This document shows positions 10,843 to 19,620 of a stretch of DNA of 64,000 nucleotides, piece after piece. Within the stretch, counting starts at the first letter, position 1; each line of letters opens with the position of its first letter. A program made the translations under genes and the position numbers. Source of the DNA: Bacillus chungangensis (GTDB taxonomy: Bacteria > Bacillota > Bacilli > Bacillales > Bacillaceae_C). The notes under the pieces were generated by a model. The model was not told the DNA's origin. It saw only the letters and a program-made list of their open reading frames with translations, and made no database searches. Location: assembly GCF_030812995.1 (NCBI RefSeq), contig NZ_JAUSTT010000005.1, positions 62,001-126,000 of the forward strand, written 5' to 3'.

Positions 10843-11042
10843 AACAATCGCCGCTTTTTTCTGGATTCATATACTGTTTGCTCGGAGTGTTATTCACATA
10901 TTTCGCCATTCAACAAGTGAGCATGAGCGGATGGGGATTTTTTTCCTATCTCCTCGTCATCCTTGCAACGATTGACTTAGGCGCCGGCTTTAGACTCATC
11001 ATTTTTCACTTTAAATTGAAAAATGCGCGCCCTAAAAAATAG
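10839..11042 (+). CDS. ydiK: Small membrane protein, YdiK-like
   Basis: A 67-residue protein with two hydrophobic segments (about residues 8-28 and 34-57) and a basic tail ending KNARPKK. The ATG overlaps the end of the ydiL-like gene by four bases, so the two are translationally coupled. Size, topology and position match YdiK (DUF4305) of B. subtilis. The function is unknown. Confidence 0.78.
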   Translation: MKQSPLFSGFIYCLLGVLFTYFAIQQVSMSGWGFFSYLLVILATIDLGAGFRLIIFHFKLKNARPKK

Positions 11043-11063
11043 TGTTACTCCTATAATTAGCAT

Positions 11064-11105
11064 GCAAAAACATCCACTTGCTATTATCAGCGCGGATGTT
11101 TTTGC
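11064..11105 (+). terminator. Terminator after ydiL-ydiK, probably bidirectional
   Basis: GCAAAAACATCC (11064-11075) and its exact complement GGATGTTTTTGC (11094-11105) form a 12-pair stem with an 18-base loop. The U-rich side lies inside the stem; the remnant genes on the other side may share it. Confidence 0.7.
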
Positions 11106-11415
11106 CGTTCCCTAACACATCCCATCTTCATTCCGTTAGTTTTTCCCTTTTCATCTTTGTGTTTTTTACTTTTACAGTCTGTTCAATGAATTACCTCCAA
11201 TGTCTGAATGTCTTTTTTTTTCACTTTTTTCTTGAGCAATCTTCAAAAAACATCTTGTCGTGACAATGTTAATCTTTACGTCACTATCTCACTTTGCATC
11301 ATTGATTTTTTCCTTTTTCCCTGTTCCCAAATCATGCAATGTTCAAGTATCCCGCAGCCCTTTTACTGGTTTTTTCGGACTGAAAAGCAGCCAAATCCTC
11401 CGCTGTTTTTAGCGC
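11106..11415. other. Intergenic stretch without a gene
   Basis: About 310 T-rich bases between the ydiK terminator and the decayed xsc fragment. No frame with a ribosome binding site is seen. It probably contains worn remains of the rest of the lost xsc region, but I could not match any part of it. Confidence 0.4.
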
Positions 11416-11544
11416 TTAATCCTGTGCAATAGAGAAATTGCAAAATAAATCAAGCATATCCATAAATGCTGATCCTAAAATACCGTAAACTTGATCGATG
11501 CCTTCTGCCAATAACGTTTCTACAATTGCCTCACTCGGTGTCAT
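11416..11544 (-). pseudogene. xsc: N-terminal fragment of sulfoacetaldehyde acetyltransferase
   Basis: A 42-codon frame whose first 34 residues (beginning [15 protein letters not shown], then [15 protein letters not shown]) match the start of the thiamine-diphosphate enzyme Xsc, which cleaves sulfoacetaldehyde to sulfite and acetyl phosphate. The normal protein has about 580 residues. After LDLF the reading turns to unrelated residues and stops eight codons on. AAGGAAAA precedes the ATG, so the start is preserved. It lies just downstream of an intact taurine:pyruvate aminotransferase gene on the same strand, the usual partner. I read it as a pseudogene left by a large deletion. Confidence 0.75.
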
Positions 11545-11643
11545 TTTGATTTTCCTTGTTTGTACTTTAATGATATAGGAAAGGGAGCGGAAAATATGGC
11601 AAAAGTCGAATCAGCATTAAAAACACTACTTACTATGCAAGAT

Positions 11644-13008
11644 TCAAACAAGTTCACGAAAGACACTTTGCACAACGTCTACTAAGAAATGCAGATCCTC
11701 CTCTGTTGAGGAAAGCGGCGGTGCAATAATGAGTACATTATTAAATTCTGGAACCGTGTCGCCGTTGCGGCCAATTATCAGCCCTTTTTGTTTGCAATTT
11801 TCAATTATTTTAGACATAAATGCATCTGAAGCTGGTTCTTTTGTTTTCTTATTTGCCACAACTTCGATGCCATAAAGAAATCCAACATGGCGAACTTCAC
11901 CGACATGTTCGTGATCGTCAAGCTGCCGAAGCCTGCCAAGTATGGAATCTCCTAACTTTGCGACACGCTCCACTATTTGCTCCCGTTCGATTATTTCAAT
12001 GTTTTTCAATCCGACTGCACAAGCAGCTGGGTGGCCGCCAAAAGTCGAAATATGGCGAAAATGATTATCCTTGCCTTTTGCTTTAAATTTCTCATAAATT
12101 CGCGAAGATACAGCAGTTGCTCCTAATGGCAAATAGCCGCTTGTTAAACCTTTTGCCATCGTCACGATATCTGGCTGAACACCTTCAGCATGCATAAAAC
12201 CAAACATTTTTCCTGTTCGTCCAAAACCTGAGACTACTTCGTCAACAATAAGCAGTACATCATGCTTCTTGCAAATATCCGCAACTTGCTGCAAATAAGC
12301 TGGAGATGGAATGATGACACCGCCGCCAGATATAAATGGCTCCATGATCACCCCAGCAACAGTGTCTGCACCTTCCCAACGAATCATTTCATCGATCATA
12401 TTTGCTGCTGCCTGATCACAGTCTTTTACACTTTCACCGAAAGGACAGCGATAGCTATATGGAGGTGGAACATGTAAAAAGCCGGGCATGCTTGGTTCGT
12501 ATTTCATTCTTCGATTTGCCTGTGCTGTTGCACTTAAAGCTCCTAATGTTGAGCCATGGTAAGCTCGATATCGAGAAATAAATTTATATTTGCCAGGATT
12601 GCCGTTTTGCTGATGATATTGCCTCGCAATTTTGAATGCGGTTTCATTTGCTTCCGAACCACTATTTGAAAAAAACGTAACGTAAGCATCGCCAAGCAGC
12701 TCGCTGATTTTTGCTGATAATTGAATTGCTGGAATATGGCTGTGTGTAAGCGGAAAATAGGACAGCTGCATCATTTGATCCGCAGCAGCTTTTACAATTT
12801 CTTTCCTTCCATGTCCTAGATTTAAACACCATAAACCAGAAACTCCATCCAAATAACGATTTCCATCATAATCCGTAAACCATGCACCTTCCCCTGAGTG
12901 AGCAATCATTGGTTTTGAACCTTCTACATGACGTGACATTGCGTGCCATAAATGGTCTTGATCTTGTTGGATGAATGTTTCTTTATCCTCGACTCTAACC
13001 TTTGTCAT
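11644..13008 (-). CDS. tpa: Taurine:pyruvate aminotransferase
   Basis: A class III PLP-dependent aminotransferase that turns taurine and pyruvate into sulfoacetaldehyde and alanine. From the chosen start it has 454 residues. Visible are SNSGSEANETA (cofactor phosphate site), YRAYHGST, the PLP-contacting Asp in LLIVDEVVSGFGRTG (Asp256) and the Schiff-base lysine in MAKGLTSGYLPLG (Lys286). An ATG 21 bases upstream (13029) is rejected because the AAGGAGGGAT ribosome binding site lies inside that extension; the ATG at 13008 has proper spacing. The xsc fragment downstream means its product may have no local outlet. Other omega-amino acids are possible substrates. Confidence 0.85.
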   Translation of the reverse strand: MTKVRVEDKETFIQQDQDHLWHAMSRHVEGSKPMIAHSGEGAWFTDYDGNRYLDGVSGLWCLNLGHGRKEIVKAAADQMMQLSYFPLTHSHIPAIQLSAKISELLGDAYVTFFSNSGSEANETAFKIARQYHQQNGNPGKYKFISRYRAYHGSTLGALSATAQANRRMKYEPSMPGFLHVPPPYSYRCPFGESVKDCDQAAANMIDEMIRWEGADTVAGVIMEPFISGGGVIIPSPAYLQQVADICKKHDVLLIVDEVVSGFGRTGKMFGFMHAEGVQPDIVTMAKGLTSGYLPLGATAVSSRIYEKFKAKGKDNHFRHISTFGGHPAACAVGLKNIEIIEREQIVERVAKLGDSILGRLRQLDDHEHVGEVRHVGFLYGIEVVANKKTKEPASDAFMSKIIENCKQKGLIIGRNGDTVPEFNNVLIIAPPLSSTEEDLHFLVDVVQSVFRELV

Positions 13009-13484
13009 ACACTGATCCCTCCTTGTCATTACATTTTATTAAAGAAAATAGATGCTTATTAGTTTTTTCTATCTCATGATGATATCGTGACGTCCGTACC
13101 AGTTGTTACATATCATTTAAGCACAATTTGATTTTATTTTCGATATATTTTAAATATTTTTTACGAAGACTTTTAATAGATTAGAAGCGAGAAACGAAAA
13201 CTCCTTTATTCATGATGAATTCAAATAACATACACTCCACGTCTTTAAAGAAGCTGCATTACATTTTTTTCTAATAATCTTTGAAACTTTGATTTGCTAG
13301 GAACCTCCTTCTTATTGATGAAATGAAATGTTGTTTACTTTTCTTATTTTGAGTTTCAGCATACAAAATAACTTACGGTAAAAAAATAATATTTCTCAAG
13401 AGTGAAGCATATACTAAATCTAGTTCACTTCCATCATGAATCGCACTATAAAATAACACTAAAAATACGCAAAGGAACTAGCTT
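13009..13484. other. Divergent intergenic region, tpa and DUF1646 gene
   Basis: About 475 AT-rich bases between two divergent genes. It must hold both promoters, but I see no convincing -35/-10 pair or operator and no small gene. Confidence 0.4.
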
Positions 13485-14498
13485 ATGATTATTGGATTAC
13501 TCATTATTTTCGTACTCGTCCTCTTCCTACCATTTTCATCAAAAGCTGTGGAACAGCATCTGGAAATATTTCTGTTTGCAATGGGATTGTTAGCAGCTAC
13601 CGTTAGTGGTCAATTGCAGAGGCCTTTATTTTTGAAGGCTTTAGAAGATCCCATTAATCTTTCTCTTGCCGTTCTCATAGCAGGACTCTTATTCAAGTGG
13701 TTTCAAACACCTCTGGAAAAAGGCATCTATGCCATTAATCAAAAATTGTCTACAAGGTTTTTTATGGCACTACTTGTAGTCATATTAGGATTCATTTCCA
13801 GTATCATTACAGCGATTATTTCTGCATTGATCCTGGTCATGATTGCGTCGACATTAAGGTTGGATAACAAATCTGAGCAGCGTTTCGTTATTTTGGCCTG
13901 CTTTTCCATTGGTCTTGGGGCAGCACTTACACCTATTGGAGAGCCGCTTTCCACCATTGCAACAAGTAAATTAAATGAGGATTTTTTCTTCCTTCTGCGC
14001 TTAATTGGACCTGATGTCATGGCGGCAATTCTTCTCTTAGGAGTCCTAACCATATTTCTCGTTAAGCCAAAGGGAGCCATTCATCGATCATCCAAATCTA
14101 TAAAGGATAGTTATCAAGAAATTCTTATTCGAACAGGTAAAATTTATCTTTTCGTCATGGGATTGACTTTATTAGGTGCAGGATTTGAGCCATTGATTCA
14201 TCGCTACATAATTGGATTGAGTCCTCTTTTTCTTTATTGGGTAAATATGGTCTCCGCGATATTGGATAATGCTACTCTTACTGCTGCTGAAATTAGTCCA
14301 GTAATGGATCATGCGACGATTAGAGCCATTTTATTAGGTCTCCTCATCAGCGGAGGCATGCTCATTCCTGGAAACATACCGAATATTATCGCAGCTGGCA
14401 AACTTCAGATCACAAGTAAAGAATGGGCACGCTTCGGTTTTCCGCTCGGATTAAGCTTGATGATGCTTTATTTTATTGTCATAATTTTAGTGAAGTAA
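13485..14498 (+). CDS. DUF1646 multi-span membrane protein, putative ion transporter
   Basis: A 337-residue integral membrane protein with about nine or ten spans. The GLGAALTPIGEPLSTIA stretch and the C-terminal SGGMLIPGNIPNIIAAGKL stretch are arranged like the paired re-entrant segments of the ArsB/NhaD ion transporter superfamily, and the whole fits DUF1646. AAAGGAAC lies six bases before the ATG. It stands alone; a copy of the three-hairpin repeat begins 18 bases after its stop and may serve as its 3' end. The transported ion is unknown. Confidence 0.75.
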   Translation: MIIGLLIIFVLVLFLPFSSKAVEQHLEIFLFAMGLLAATVSGQLQRPLFLKALEDPINLSLAVLIAGLLFKWFQTPLEKGIYAINQKLSTRFFMALLVVILGFISSIITAIISALILVMIASTLRLDNKSEQRFVILACFSIGLGAALTPIGEPLSTIATSKLNEDFFFLLRLIGPDVMAAILLLGVLTIFLVKPKGAIHRSSKSIKDSYQEILIRTGKIYLFVMGLTLLGAGFEPLIHRYIIGLSPLFLYWVNMVSAILDNATLTAAEISPVMDHATIRAILLGLLISGGMLIPGNIPNIIAAGKLQITSKEWARFGFPLGLSLMMLYFIVIILVK

Positions 14499-14515
14499 TA
14501 AGAACGGAGGGATCA

Positions 14516-14768
14516 GATAAAGTGAGACTTCCATCAGTTGGGATTTTCCCCCACTGATAAAAAATAGAACAAAGGCTAAGATCGCAGGCGTCCTCGAAAA
14601 AGGAAACCGCTTTTTCTTCGTGCGATGTATTCGCTCTCGAAGCTTTCCTTATCCTGTCGGCCCGAAACAATCGGACATTTGACTTTCAGTTATCCCTCAC
14701 CTAGCGCTTCTGATTCCTCTTACTCCCCAAGGTGGGGGTCTTGACTCGCCAGTTAGATGTGGGATAAA
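14516..14768 (+). repeat. Three-hairpin intergenic repeat, copy A
   Basis: A full-length copy. It begins GATAAAGTGAGACTTCCATC, carries the first hairpin (AGTTGGG against CCCCCACT, partly mismatched here), a second hairpin closed by ATCGCA and TGCGAT with inner GAAAAAG and CTTTTTC arms, the TCGGACATTTGACTTTCAGT block, and the third hairpin made by CTCACCT and AGGTGGGGG, ending in GTTAGATGTGGGATAAA. The same order recurs in other copies in this window. Confidence 0.85.
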
Positions 14769-14861
14769 TACTCTACCCTCGCTTGCTGGAGAGAGCTTGC
14801 TTTTTGAGTATATGGATGAAGGCAGTACGACTTGCTAGCATGTAGAAAAGGAGGAAAAGGA

Positions 14862-15320
14862 ATGTCAAATGGTGTTCATACAATTGACTTAGACCTACCT
14901 ATCTATACAATCTGGAACTTCGTTAGTGACATGGATCACTGGGCTCCATTAATCCCTGGATATATCGAACATGAGATGATTAACGAACGCATTTCTACTT
15001 GGAAATTTAAAAGTGATCTCGGTATTATTAAAAAAACCATTCATCTTCAAGTGAATATTAAAGAATGGAAAGAACCAACAAAGGTAACCTTTGACCTTAC
15101 TGGAATCAATGAAAATTTCGCTGGACACGGCTATTTTCAAGCAGAGGCATTGGAAGAAAAAAAGACGCGAATGACTGGCTGCCTTGATATAACAGCCAAA
15201 GGAGCAAAAGCACCAATGATCAATGCTGTCTTAAAATCTTACGTACCAAAAACAACGACGGAGTTTTCAGAGGCTGTTGCAAAAAGAATGGAAGAAACAG
15301 CTGGCATTGTTTCATCGTAA
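14862..15320 (+). CDS. CoxG/SRPBCC-family protein
   Basis: A 152-residue START-like (SRPBCC) protein resembling CoxG, the membrane-anchoring subunit that accompanies carbon monoxide dehydrogenase and related enzymes; many solitary homologues have unknown roles. The N-terminal IYTIWNFVSDMDHWAPLIPG is the typical opening of the fold, and GHGYFQAEAL, MTGCLDITAKG and the C-terminal helix complete it. An upstream in-frame ATG (14832) is rejected because AAAAGGAGGAAAAGGA sits directly before the ATG at 14862. It follows repeat copy A and ends at a strong terminator, so it is probably a single-gene unit. Confidence 0.75.
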   Translation: MSNGVHTIDLDLPIYTIWNFVSDMDHWAPLIPGYIEHEMINERISTWKFKSDLGIIKKTIHLQVNIKEWKEPTKVTFDLTGINENFAGHGYFQAEALEEKKTRMTGCLDITAKGAKAPMINAVLKSYVPKTTTEFSEAVAKRMEETAGIVSS

Positions 15321-15337
15321 TACGAACTGAAAAAAAT

Positions 15338-15381
15338 GGGGCTCCAGAAAGTCAGTAATCTAACTTTCTGGAGCCCCTTTA
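15338..15381 (+). terminator. Strong terminator after the CoxG-like gene
   Basis: GGGGCTCCAGAAAGT (15338-15352) pairs perfectly with 15363-15377 over 15 bases with a ten-base loop, and TTTAT follows. The stem is preceded by six A, so it can act in both directions. Confidence 0.88.
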
Positions 15382-15536
15382 TCAAATGACAAAACGACTT
15401 ACTCCTAACCTTTAAACTTTACAATCACCAACAAATTCATTTTTGAAAAAAATCCAATAAGCACTAACTGTCTTTTTAACATTTCATTTGTTCTTGAAAC
15501 CTCGATTTATCACTTTATACATTAACTTATTTATGT

Positions 15537-15565
15537 TTGACTTTTTTTGTATTTTATTTTAATAT
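15537..15565 (+). promoter_or_regulatory. Promoter upstream of the deiminase-family gene
   Basis: TTGACT (15537-15542) and TAATAT (15560-15565) are 17 bases apart. The -10 box overlaps the perfect palindrome at 15561-15584. Confidence 0.6.
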
Positions 15566-15584
15566 GTTAGGAGTCTAACATATT
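15561..15584 (+). promoter_or_regulatory. Perfect 10-bp inverted repeat overlapping the -10 box, likely operator
   Basis: AATATGTTAG (15561-15570) and CTAACATATT (15575-15584) are exact complements around GAGT. The position over the -10 box and start point is that of a repressor site. The regulator is not identified; none is encoded next to it. Confidence 0.7.
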
Positions 15585-15605
15585 AAAGTTGATTTAATAA
15601 TTTTT

Positions 15606-15854
15606 ATGATCCAAACGTGTATCATTGCTGGAAAGGAAACATATATCAAGTTATTGAGAGCTAACATCAATACCTGCAAATCATTTCAAGGAAAGGACCT
15701 CCTTACATGTGATTTTGGAATAAGCTTGGATACAGCTTGTGCGTTTAGAGTACAACAATTGTCTGGGTTACAGTCTTTAATTGTAGTTGATCTACAGGAG
15801 GATTCAACATATTCCCAGTTGGATCCGTTCCAATTCTATTATCCAGAACATTAG
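15606..15854 (+). CDS. Hypothetical protein, possibly 5'-truncated
   Basis: An 82-residue frame between the operator and the deiminase gene, 32 bases upstream of the latter. I do not recognise it. It has three cysteines, ends QLDPFQFYYPEH and has no membrane segment. The ATG at 15606 has no clear ribosome binding site, which raises the possibility that it is the tail of a longer lost gene or that translation begins further in. Its position behind the promoter and in the same direction makes co-transcription with the deiminase likely. Confidence 0.45.
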   Translation: MIQTCIIAGKETYIKLLRANINTCKSFQGKDLLTCDFGISLDTACAFRVQQLSGLQSLIVVDLQEDSTYSQLDPFQFYYPEH

Positions 15855-15886
15855 TTCTTAAATATATAATACGCGGAGTGTAGCTG

Positions 15887-17116
15887 ATGAAACCTTATGT
15901 TGCTGGAGAGTTTTCTCCACAAAAAAGTGTTTGGATGTGTTGGCCGATAGGAGAATGGGCAACACGTCAATTAAATGTAGACCGAGTTGCATTGGAAATG
16001 GTAAAAAATATGCCAACTGATGTCGATATTCATATTGTGTGTTTTGATGCTAATGTAAAAACACGAGCTAACAATTTAATAAAAAAGAACTTACGTCAAA
16101 CTGATCATATTCATTACGTAGAATATCCAGCACCTATTATTTATCCGAGAGATTTTGGGATTGATGTTATTCAATCTGGAAATGAATTAGCTCATGTTCA
16201 TCATCTATTTGATAGTTACGGGTACTATGGATTGGAGGATGAAACAAGTCAAGTTCTTAATCAATTTTCTCTATTTCAAGCTGAATGTCTAGGTATAAAA
16301 AATTGTATTAAGACTGACTTAATCACAGAAGGTGGGAACCATGAATTTAATAGTGCCGGTGTGATGATGGCGATTGAAGATACTGAAGTAAAAAAACGAA
16401 ACAGTCATAAAACAAAAGAAGAAATTGAGCAAACCTTTAAAAATGTCTATGGTTTAGAAAAAATTATTTGGATTCCTCACGGATCATATGAAGATGAACA
16501 CTATCTAATGGGGCCCATTCCAGGTCCAACAGGAAAATTTGATGCTTATCGTTCCGCCTCTGCCAATGGGCATATTGATGAAATTTGTCGTTTTGCTAGT
16601 GAAGACACAATCGTGTTAGCTCGTGTTACAGAAGAGGAAGCTAAGGATAATCTCATTCATCAATACAATAAAGTGAGAATGGATGCAGCATTTGACGTAC
16701 TAAAAGAAGCCACTCAAAGTAATGGTGAACCTTTTAAAATAGTAACATTACCTATGCCAGAACCGATTTATATTGAATTGACACCTGAGGATGACGCTTA
16801 TTATTTATGGGAGCCTGTTAATGAACAGGAAACGTTATTAGACGGGTCATCTTTTCCAACAAAAAAAATAACAGTTTTACCTGCTTTAAGCTATTGTAAC
16901 TTTCTTATTCTAAATGAAGTTGTGTTGGCTCAATCTTATTATGAACCCGGTCTGCCACTTTCTATAAAAGAAAAAGATGAGGAAGCTCTTGCTACCTTAC
17001 AAGTTGTTTTTCCTGATAAGCAAGTCATTCCTATTCATACACTTGCATTAAATTTATACGGTGGTGGCATTCATTGTAATACAAAAAATATTCCTCGATA
17101 TGATTGTGACATTTAA
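15887..17116 (+). CDS. Agmatine / peptidylarginine deiminase family protein
   Basis: A 409-residue guanidine-modifying enzyme of the PF04371 fold; known members hydrolyse agmatine or arginine side chains with loss of ammonia. Visible are the PRDFG segment, TEGGNHEFN, NGHIDE (catalytic His and Asp) and the C-terminal GGGIHCNTKNIP with the nucleophile Cys397. GGAG lies nine bases before the ATG. It is preceded by a short unknown gene and an operator-like palindrome and followed by a strong terminator. Sequence around the substrate pocket differs enough from agmatine deiminase (AguA) motifs such as ARDNGP that the true substrate is open. Confidence 0.78.
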   Translation: MKPYVAGEFSPQKSVWMCWPIGEWATRQLNVDRVALEMVKNMPTDVDIHIVCFDANVKTRANNLIKKNLRQTDHIHYVEYPAPIIYPRDFGIDVIQSGNELAHVHHLFDSYGYYGLEDETSQVLNQFSLFQAECLGIKNCIKTDLITEGGNHEFNSAGVMMAIEDTEVKKRNSHKTKEEIEQTFKNVYGLEKIIWIPHGSYEDEHYLMGPIPGPTGKFDAYRSASANGHIDEICRFASEDTIVLARVTEEEAKDNLIHQYNKVRMDAAFDVLKEATQSNGEPFKIVTLPMPEPIYIELTPEDDAYYLWEPVNEQETLLDGSSFPTKKITVLPALSYCNFLILNEVVLAQSYYEPGLPLSIKEKDEEALATLQVVFPDKQVIPIHTLALNLYGGGIHCNTKNIPRYDCDI

Positions 17117-17124
17117 ATTTAAAG

Positions 17125-17168
17125 GCAACTAAGGAAAAATTTTCATTTTCCCTTAGTTGCTTTCGTTT
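17125..17168 (+). terminator. Terminator after the deiminase gene
   Basis: GCAACTAAGG... (from 17125) pairs with ...CCCTTAGTTGC (to 17160), extended by AAAA/TTTT pairs with one bulge; TTTCGTTTT follows. Confidence 0.8.
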
Positions 17169-17208
17169 TAAGGACTTATCAGACAGCCCCATCTTATTAA
17201 CAAACTAG

Positions 17209-18957
17209 TTAAATTTTAAACTTATTCATAAATAATTGAAGCTCTTCAGCCATCTTCTCCAATGATGCCGCAGAGGATGATATTTCTTCCATTGAAGCAA
17301 GCTGCTCTTCTGTTGCTGCTGACATGCCCTGCGCCCCTTCAGACGATGTATGGGCGATCTCATGTAATGTATCAGCAGCAACTACAATTTGTTCAACTCC
17401 AGCAGTCACTTCTTCCACAGAAGCAGATACATCTTGAGCCTGAGCCGCTACGACATTAGCTGCTTCTTTTATTTGTTCAAACATTTCCCCAGCTCGCTTC
17501 ACTAACTCCATGCCATTAGCAACCTCGCTGGTGCTTGTTTTCATCTTTTGAACGACAAAGTTGGTCTCATTTTGAATATGAGAAATAAGCTCCGTAATTT
17601 GAAGCGCTGATGCAGACGATTGTTCGGCAAGCTTCCTTACTTCATCGGCAACTACTGCAAATCCTCGGCCATGCTCACCTGCTCGTGAAGCTTCAATTGC
17701 AGCATTTAGAGCCAACAAATTTGTTTGAGAGGCAATTTGCGTAATGACATTGACAATTTCACCGATTTCATTCGAGCGATTGCCAAGCTCAACGATTGCT
17801 GATTCGGTTGTATGGACAGTTGCAGTAATCGAATCCATCTGTCTGACAGCCTTGTTCACCACTTCATCTCCGGTTTCAGCCAACGTAGTTGTATCAACCG
17901 CAGCATTAGCCATTTCTTCAGTGTTGGAGGCAACATGCTGAATGCTTGAAGATATTTCATCCATCGTTCGGCTTGATTCCCCTATACTTCGTGCTTGATT
18001 GTCCGCTCCCGAAGCAACAGTCTGCGCCGTTTCAGCAATTTGTTTCGTAGCAACACTGACTGATTCAGTGTTGGCGGTTAATTCCTCAGCCGCTGAAGCA
18101 ACAGAATTCGTTGTTAGTGTAACTTGGTTGATCATACTTTTTAAGTCATCAGTCATTTTATTGAAGTTATCAGATAATTGCCCAAACTCGTCTTTATACG
18201 TAATTTGTACAGTTTCTGTAAAGTCGCCCGTACTTGCTTTACCAATTGCAACATTGATTTGTGCCATTTTATTTGCAATTTTATTTGCAAAAAAGTATGC
18301 AATGCCAAGAGAAATAACCAATGCAGCAGCACTGGCGATCATAAACATATGTTTCATCCCCGCTAACCGATTCTTGTAAATAATTTCTTTCCTGCCGCCG
18401 GCGCCTACTACCCAATCCCATGGTGCATAATAATCTTGGTAAGCGATAAAGGTATAGACTGGTTCCCCTTCATTTTGCCAAAGCTCTTCAAAAACATGGC
18501 CGATTTTCTCTTTATTGGCCCAGCTGTCTTTCACTGTGTATTTGCCATTAATATTGTAATCTGATAAATCATGCCCTTCTACATCAAATGAATGCATTGT
18601 AAAGACGTTGTCAGGATTCGCTGCCCAGACATACATATAATCATTCGTAGACATTTTTGTTTTAGAGATGTCTCTTGTTCCATCTGCTTGCTTCGGTCCA
18701 AGAATATATGTTCTAGCAATTTCCTGCGCTTCTTCTAACGTGAGGTCTCCAGCTATTACCCTTTCATTCATTGCATCCATAAAGCCGACAGAATCTTTTA
18801 AAACATTGCTGAACATTTCCCCGCCTACATCAATCACCTGCTGTTTTGCTTGTTCATAAGCAATGATAAATGTAGTAATGAGAGCTCCTGATAAAATTAA
18901 AAAGATCATCATCATTAATTGTAATCTTAAACTAAAACCTTTTCTCAAAAATAACAT
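17209..18957 (-). CDS. Methyl-accepting chemotaxis protein with Cache sensor
   Basis: A membrane chemoreceptor of 582 residues. From the N-terminus: one transmembrane segment, an extracellular single-Cache (sCache_2-type) domain of about 170 residues containing DYMYVWA and [10 protein letters not shown] segments, a second transmembrane segment ([19 protein letters not shown]), a HAMP linker and a long cytoplasmic signalling coil whose hairpin tip carries [16 protein letters not shown] and [18 protein letters not shown]. An upstream frame to 18999 is rejected because GGAGGAA stands nine bases before the ATG at 18957 and the extension enters repeat copy B. The ligand is unknown; small carboxylates are common for this domain. 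Confidence 0.92.
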   Translation of the reverse strand: MLFLRKGFSLRLQLMMMIFLILSGALITTFIIAYEQAKQQVIDVGGEMFSNVLKDSVGFMDAMNERVIAGDLTLEEAQEIARTYILGPKQADGTRDISKTKMSTNDYMYVWAANPDNVFTMHSFDVEGHDLSDYNINGKYTVKDSWANKEKIGHVFEELWQNEGEPVYTFIAYQDYYAPWDWVVGAGGRKEIIYKNRLAGMKHMFMIASAAALVISLGIAYFFANKIANKMAQINVAIGKASTGDFTETVQITYKDEFGQLSDNFNKMTDDLKSMINQVTLTTNSVASAAEELTANTESVSVATKQIAETAQTVASGADNQARSIGESSRTMDEISSSIQHVASNTEEMANAAVDTTTLAETGDEVVNKAVRQMDSITATVHTTESAIVELGNRSNEIGEIVNVITQIASQTNLLALNAAIEASRAGEHGRGFAVVADEVRKLAEQSSASALQITELISHIQNETNFVVQKMKTSTSEVANGMELVKRAGEMFEQIKEAANVVAAQAQDVSASVEEVTAGVEQIVVAADTLHEIAHTSSEGAQGMSAATEEQLASMEEISSSAASLEKMAEELQLFMNKFKI

Positions 18958-18981
18958 AATAAAAAATTCCTCCATATGAAC

Positions 18982-19153
18982 ATAAAGTGAAACTTCCATC
19001 AGTGGGAGTTTCTCTCATCCCCCACTTATAAAAATAGTAAAAAAGCTAAAGTCGCAACGTCCTCGAAATCGGACATTTGACTTAGTTAACCCACACCTAG
19101 ACTTCTTTGACTCCTCTACTGAGGGGCTTACTGTCAGTTAGATGTGGGATAAA
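18982..19153 (+). repeat. Three-hairpin repeat, copy B1 (internally shortened)
   Basis: Starts ATAAAGTGAAACTTCCATC, keeps the first hairpin (CAGTGGGAG / CCCCCACTT) and the final GTTAGATGTGGGATAAA block, but lacks most of the middle hairpin. It lies 25 bases upstream of the chemoreceptor start and is joined head-to-tail to B2, sharing one GATAAA. Confidence 0.8.
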
Positions 19154-19259
19154 GTGAAACTTCCATCAGTGGGGGTTTTCTCTTATCCCCCACCTAGACT
19201 TCTTCGTTTCCTCTTACTCTTGAGGTGGGGGTCTTACTGCCAGTTAGATGTGGGATAAA
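19149..19259 (+). repeat. Three-hairpin repeat, copy B2 (minimal form)
   Basis: A 111-base copy in which the first hairpin (ATCAGTGGGGG) runs straight into the third block (CCCCCACCTAGACTTCTTCG, then AGGTGGGGG), ending GTTAGATGTGGGATAAA. It is tandem with B1. Confidence 0.8.
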
Positions 19260-19620
19260 ATAGCTTCTTCGTTTTGTTTTTTAAACAATGACCTTTATCT
19301 CCAACTTCGTAAAGTATGGAGATTTTTATTTTATAGAGACCACCTCACTTTGTTTTCCAAACAAATAAGATTTCTATTGACTAGGCAAAGTAGAGGAAAT
19401 GCTCTCATTTTCGCCCGTTAAATAAATTTTCAGTTAATTAAACTCGAAAATTTTTACTATAAAAAGATAGTCATATTTTATCATACACTAGATAAAATTA
19501 CCATTGGCCTTAATCGAAAAGTAGCAGGCATTTAGAATAGGTTTCATGACGAATTTCCGACAAAAAATAACCTGTTGAACAGAAAGTCCACCAGGATAAG
19601 ATCGCAATGTTTGAAGATAA
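19260..19620. other. Intergenic stretch without a recognisable gene
   Basis: About 360 AT-rich bases between the repeat pair and the end of the GNAT gene. I see no coding frame with a ribosome binding site and no clear terminator. Confidence 0.4.

Noticed and set aside
18958-18999. Extended N-terminus of the chemoreceptor
   Set aside because: The extension lies in repeat copy B1 and contains the GGAGGAA site that serves the ATG at 18957.
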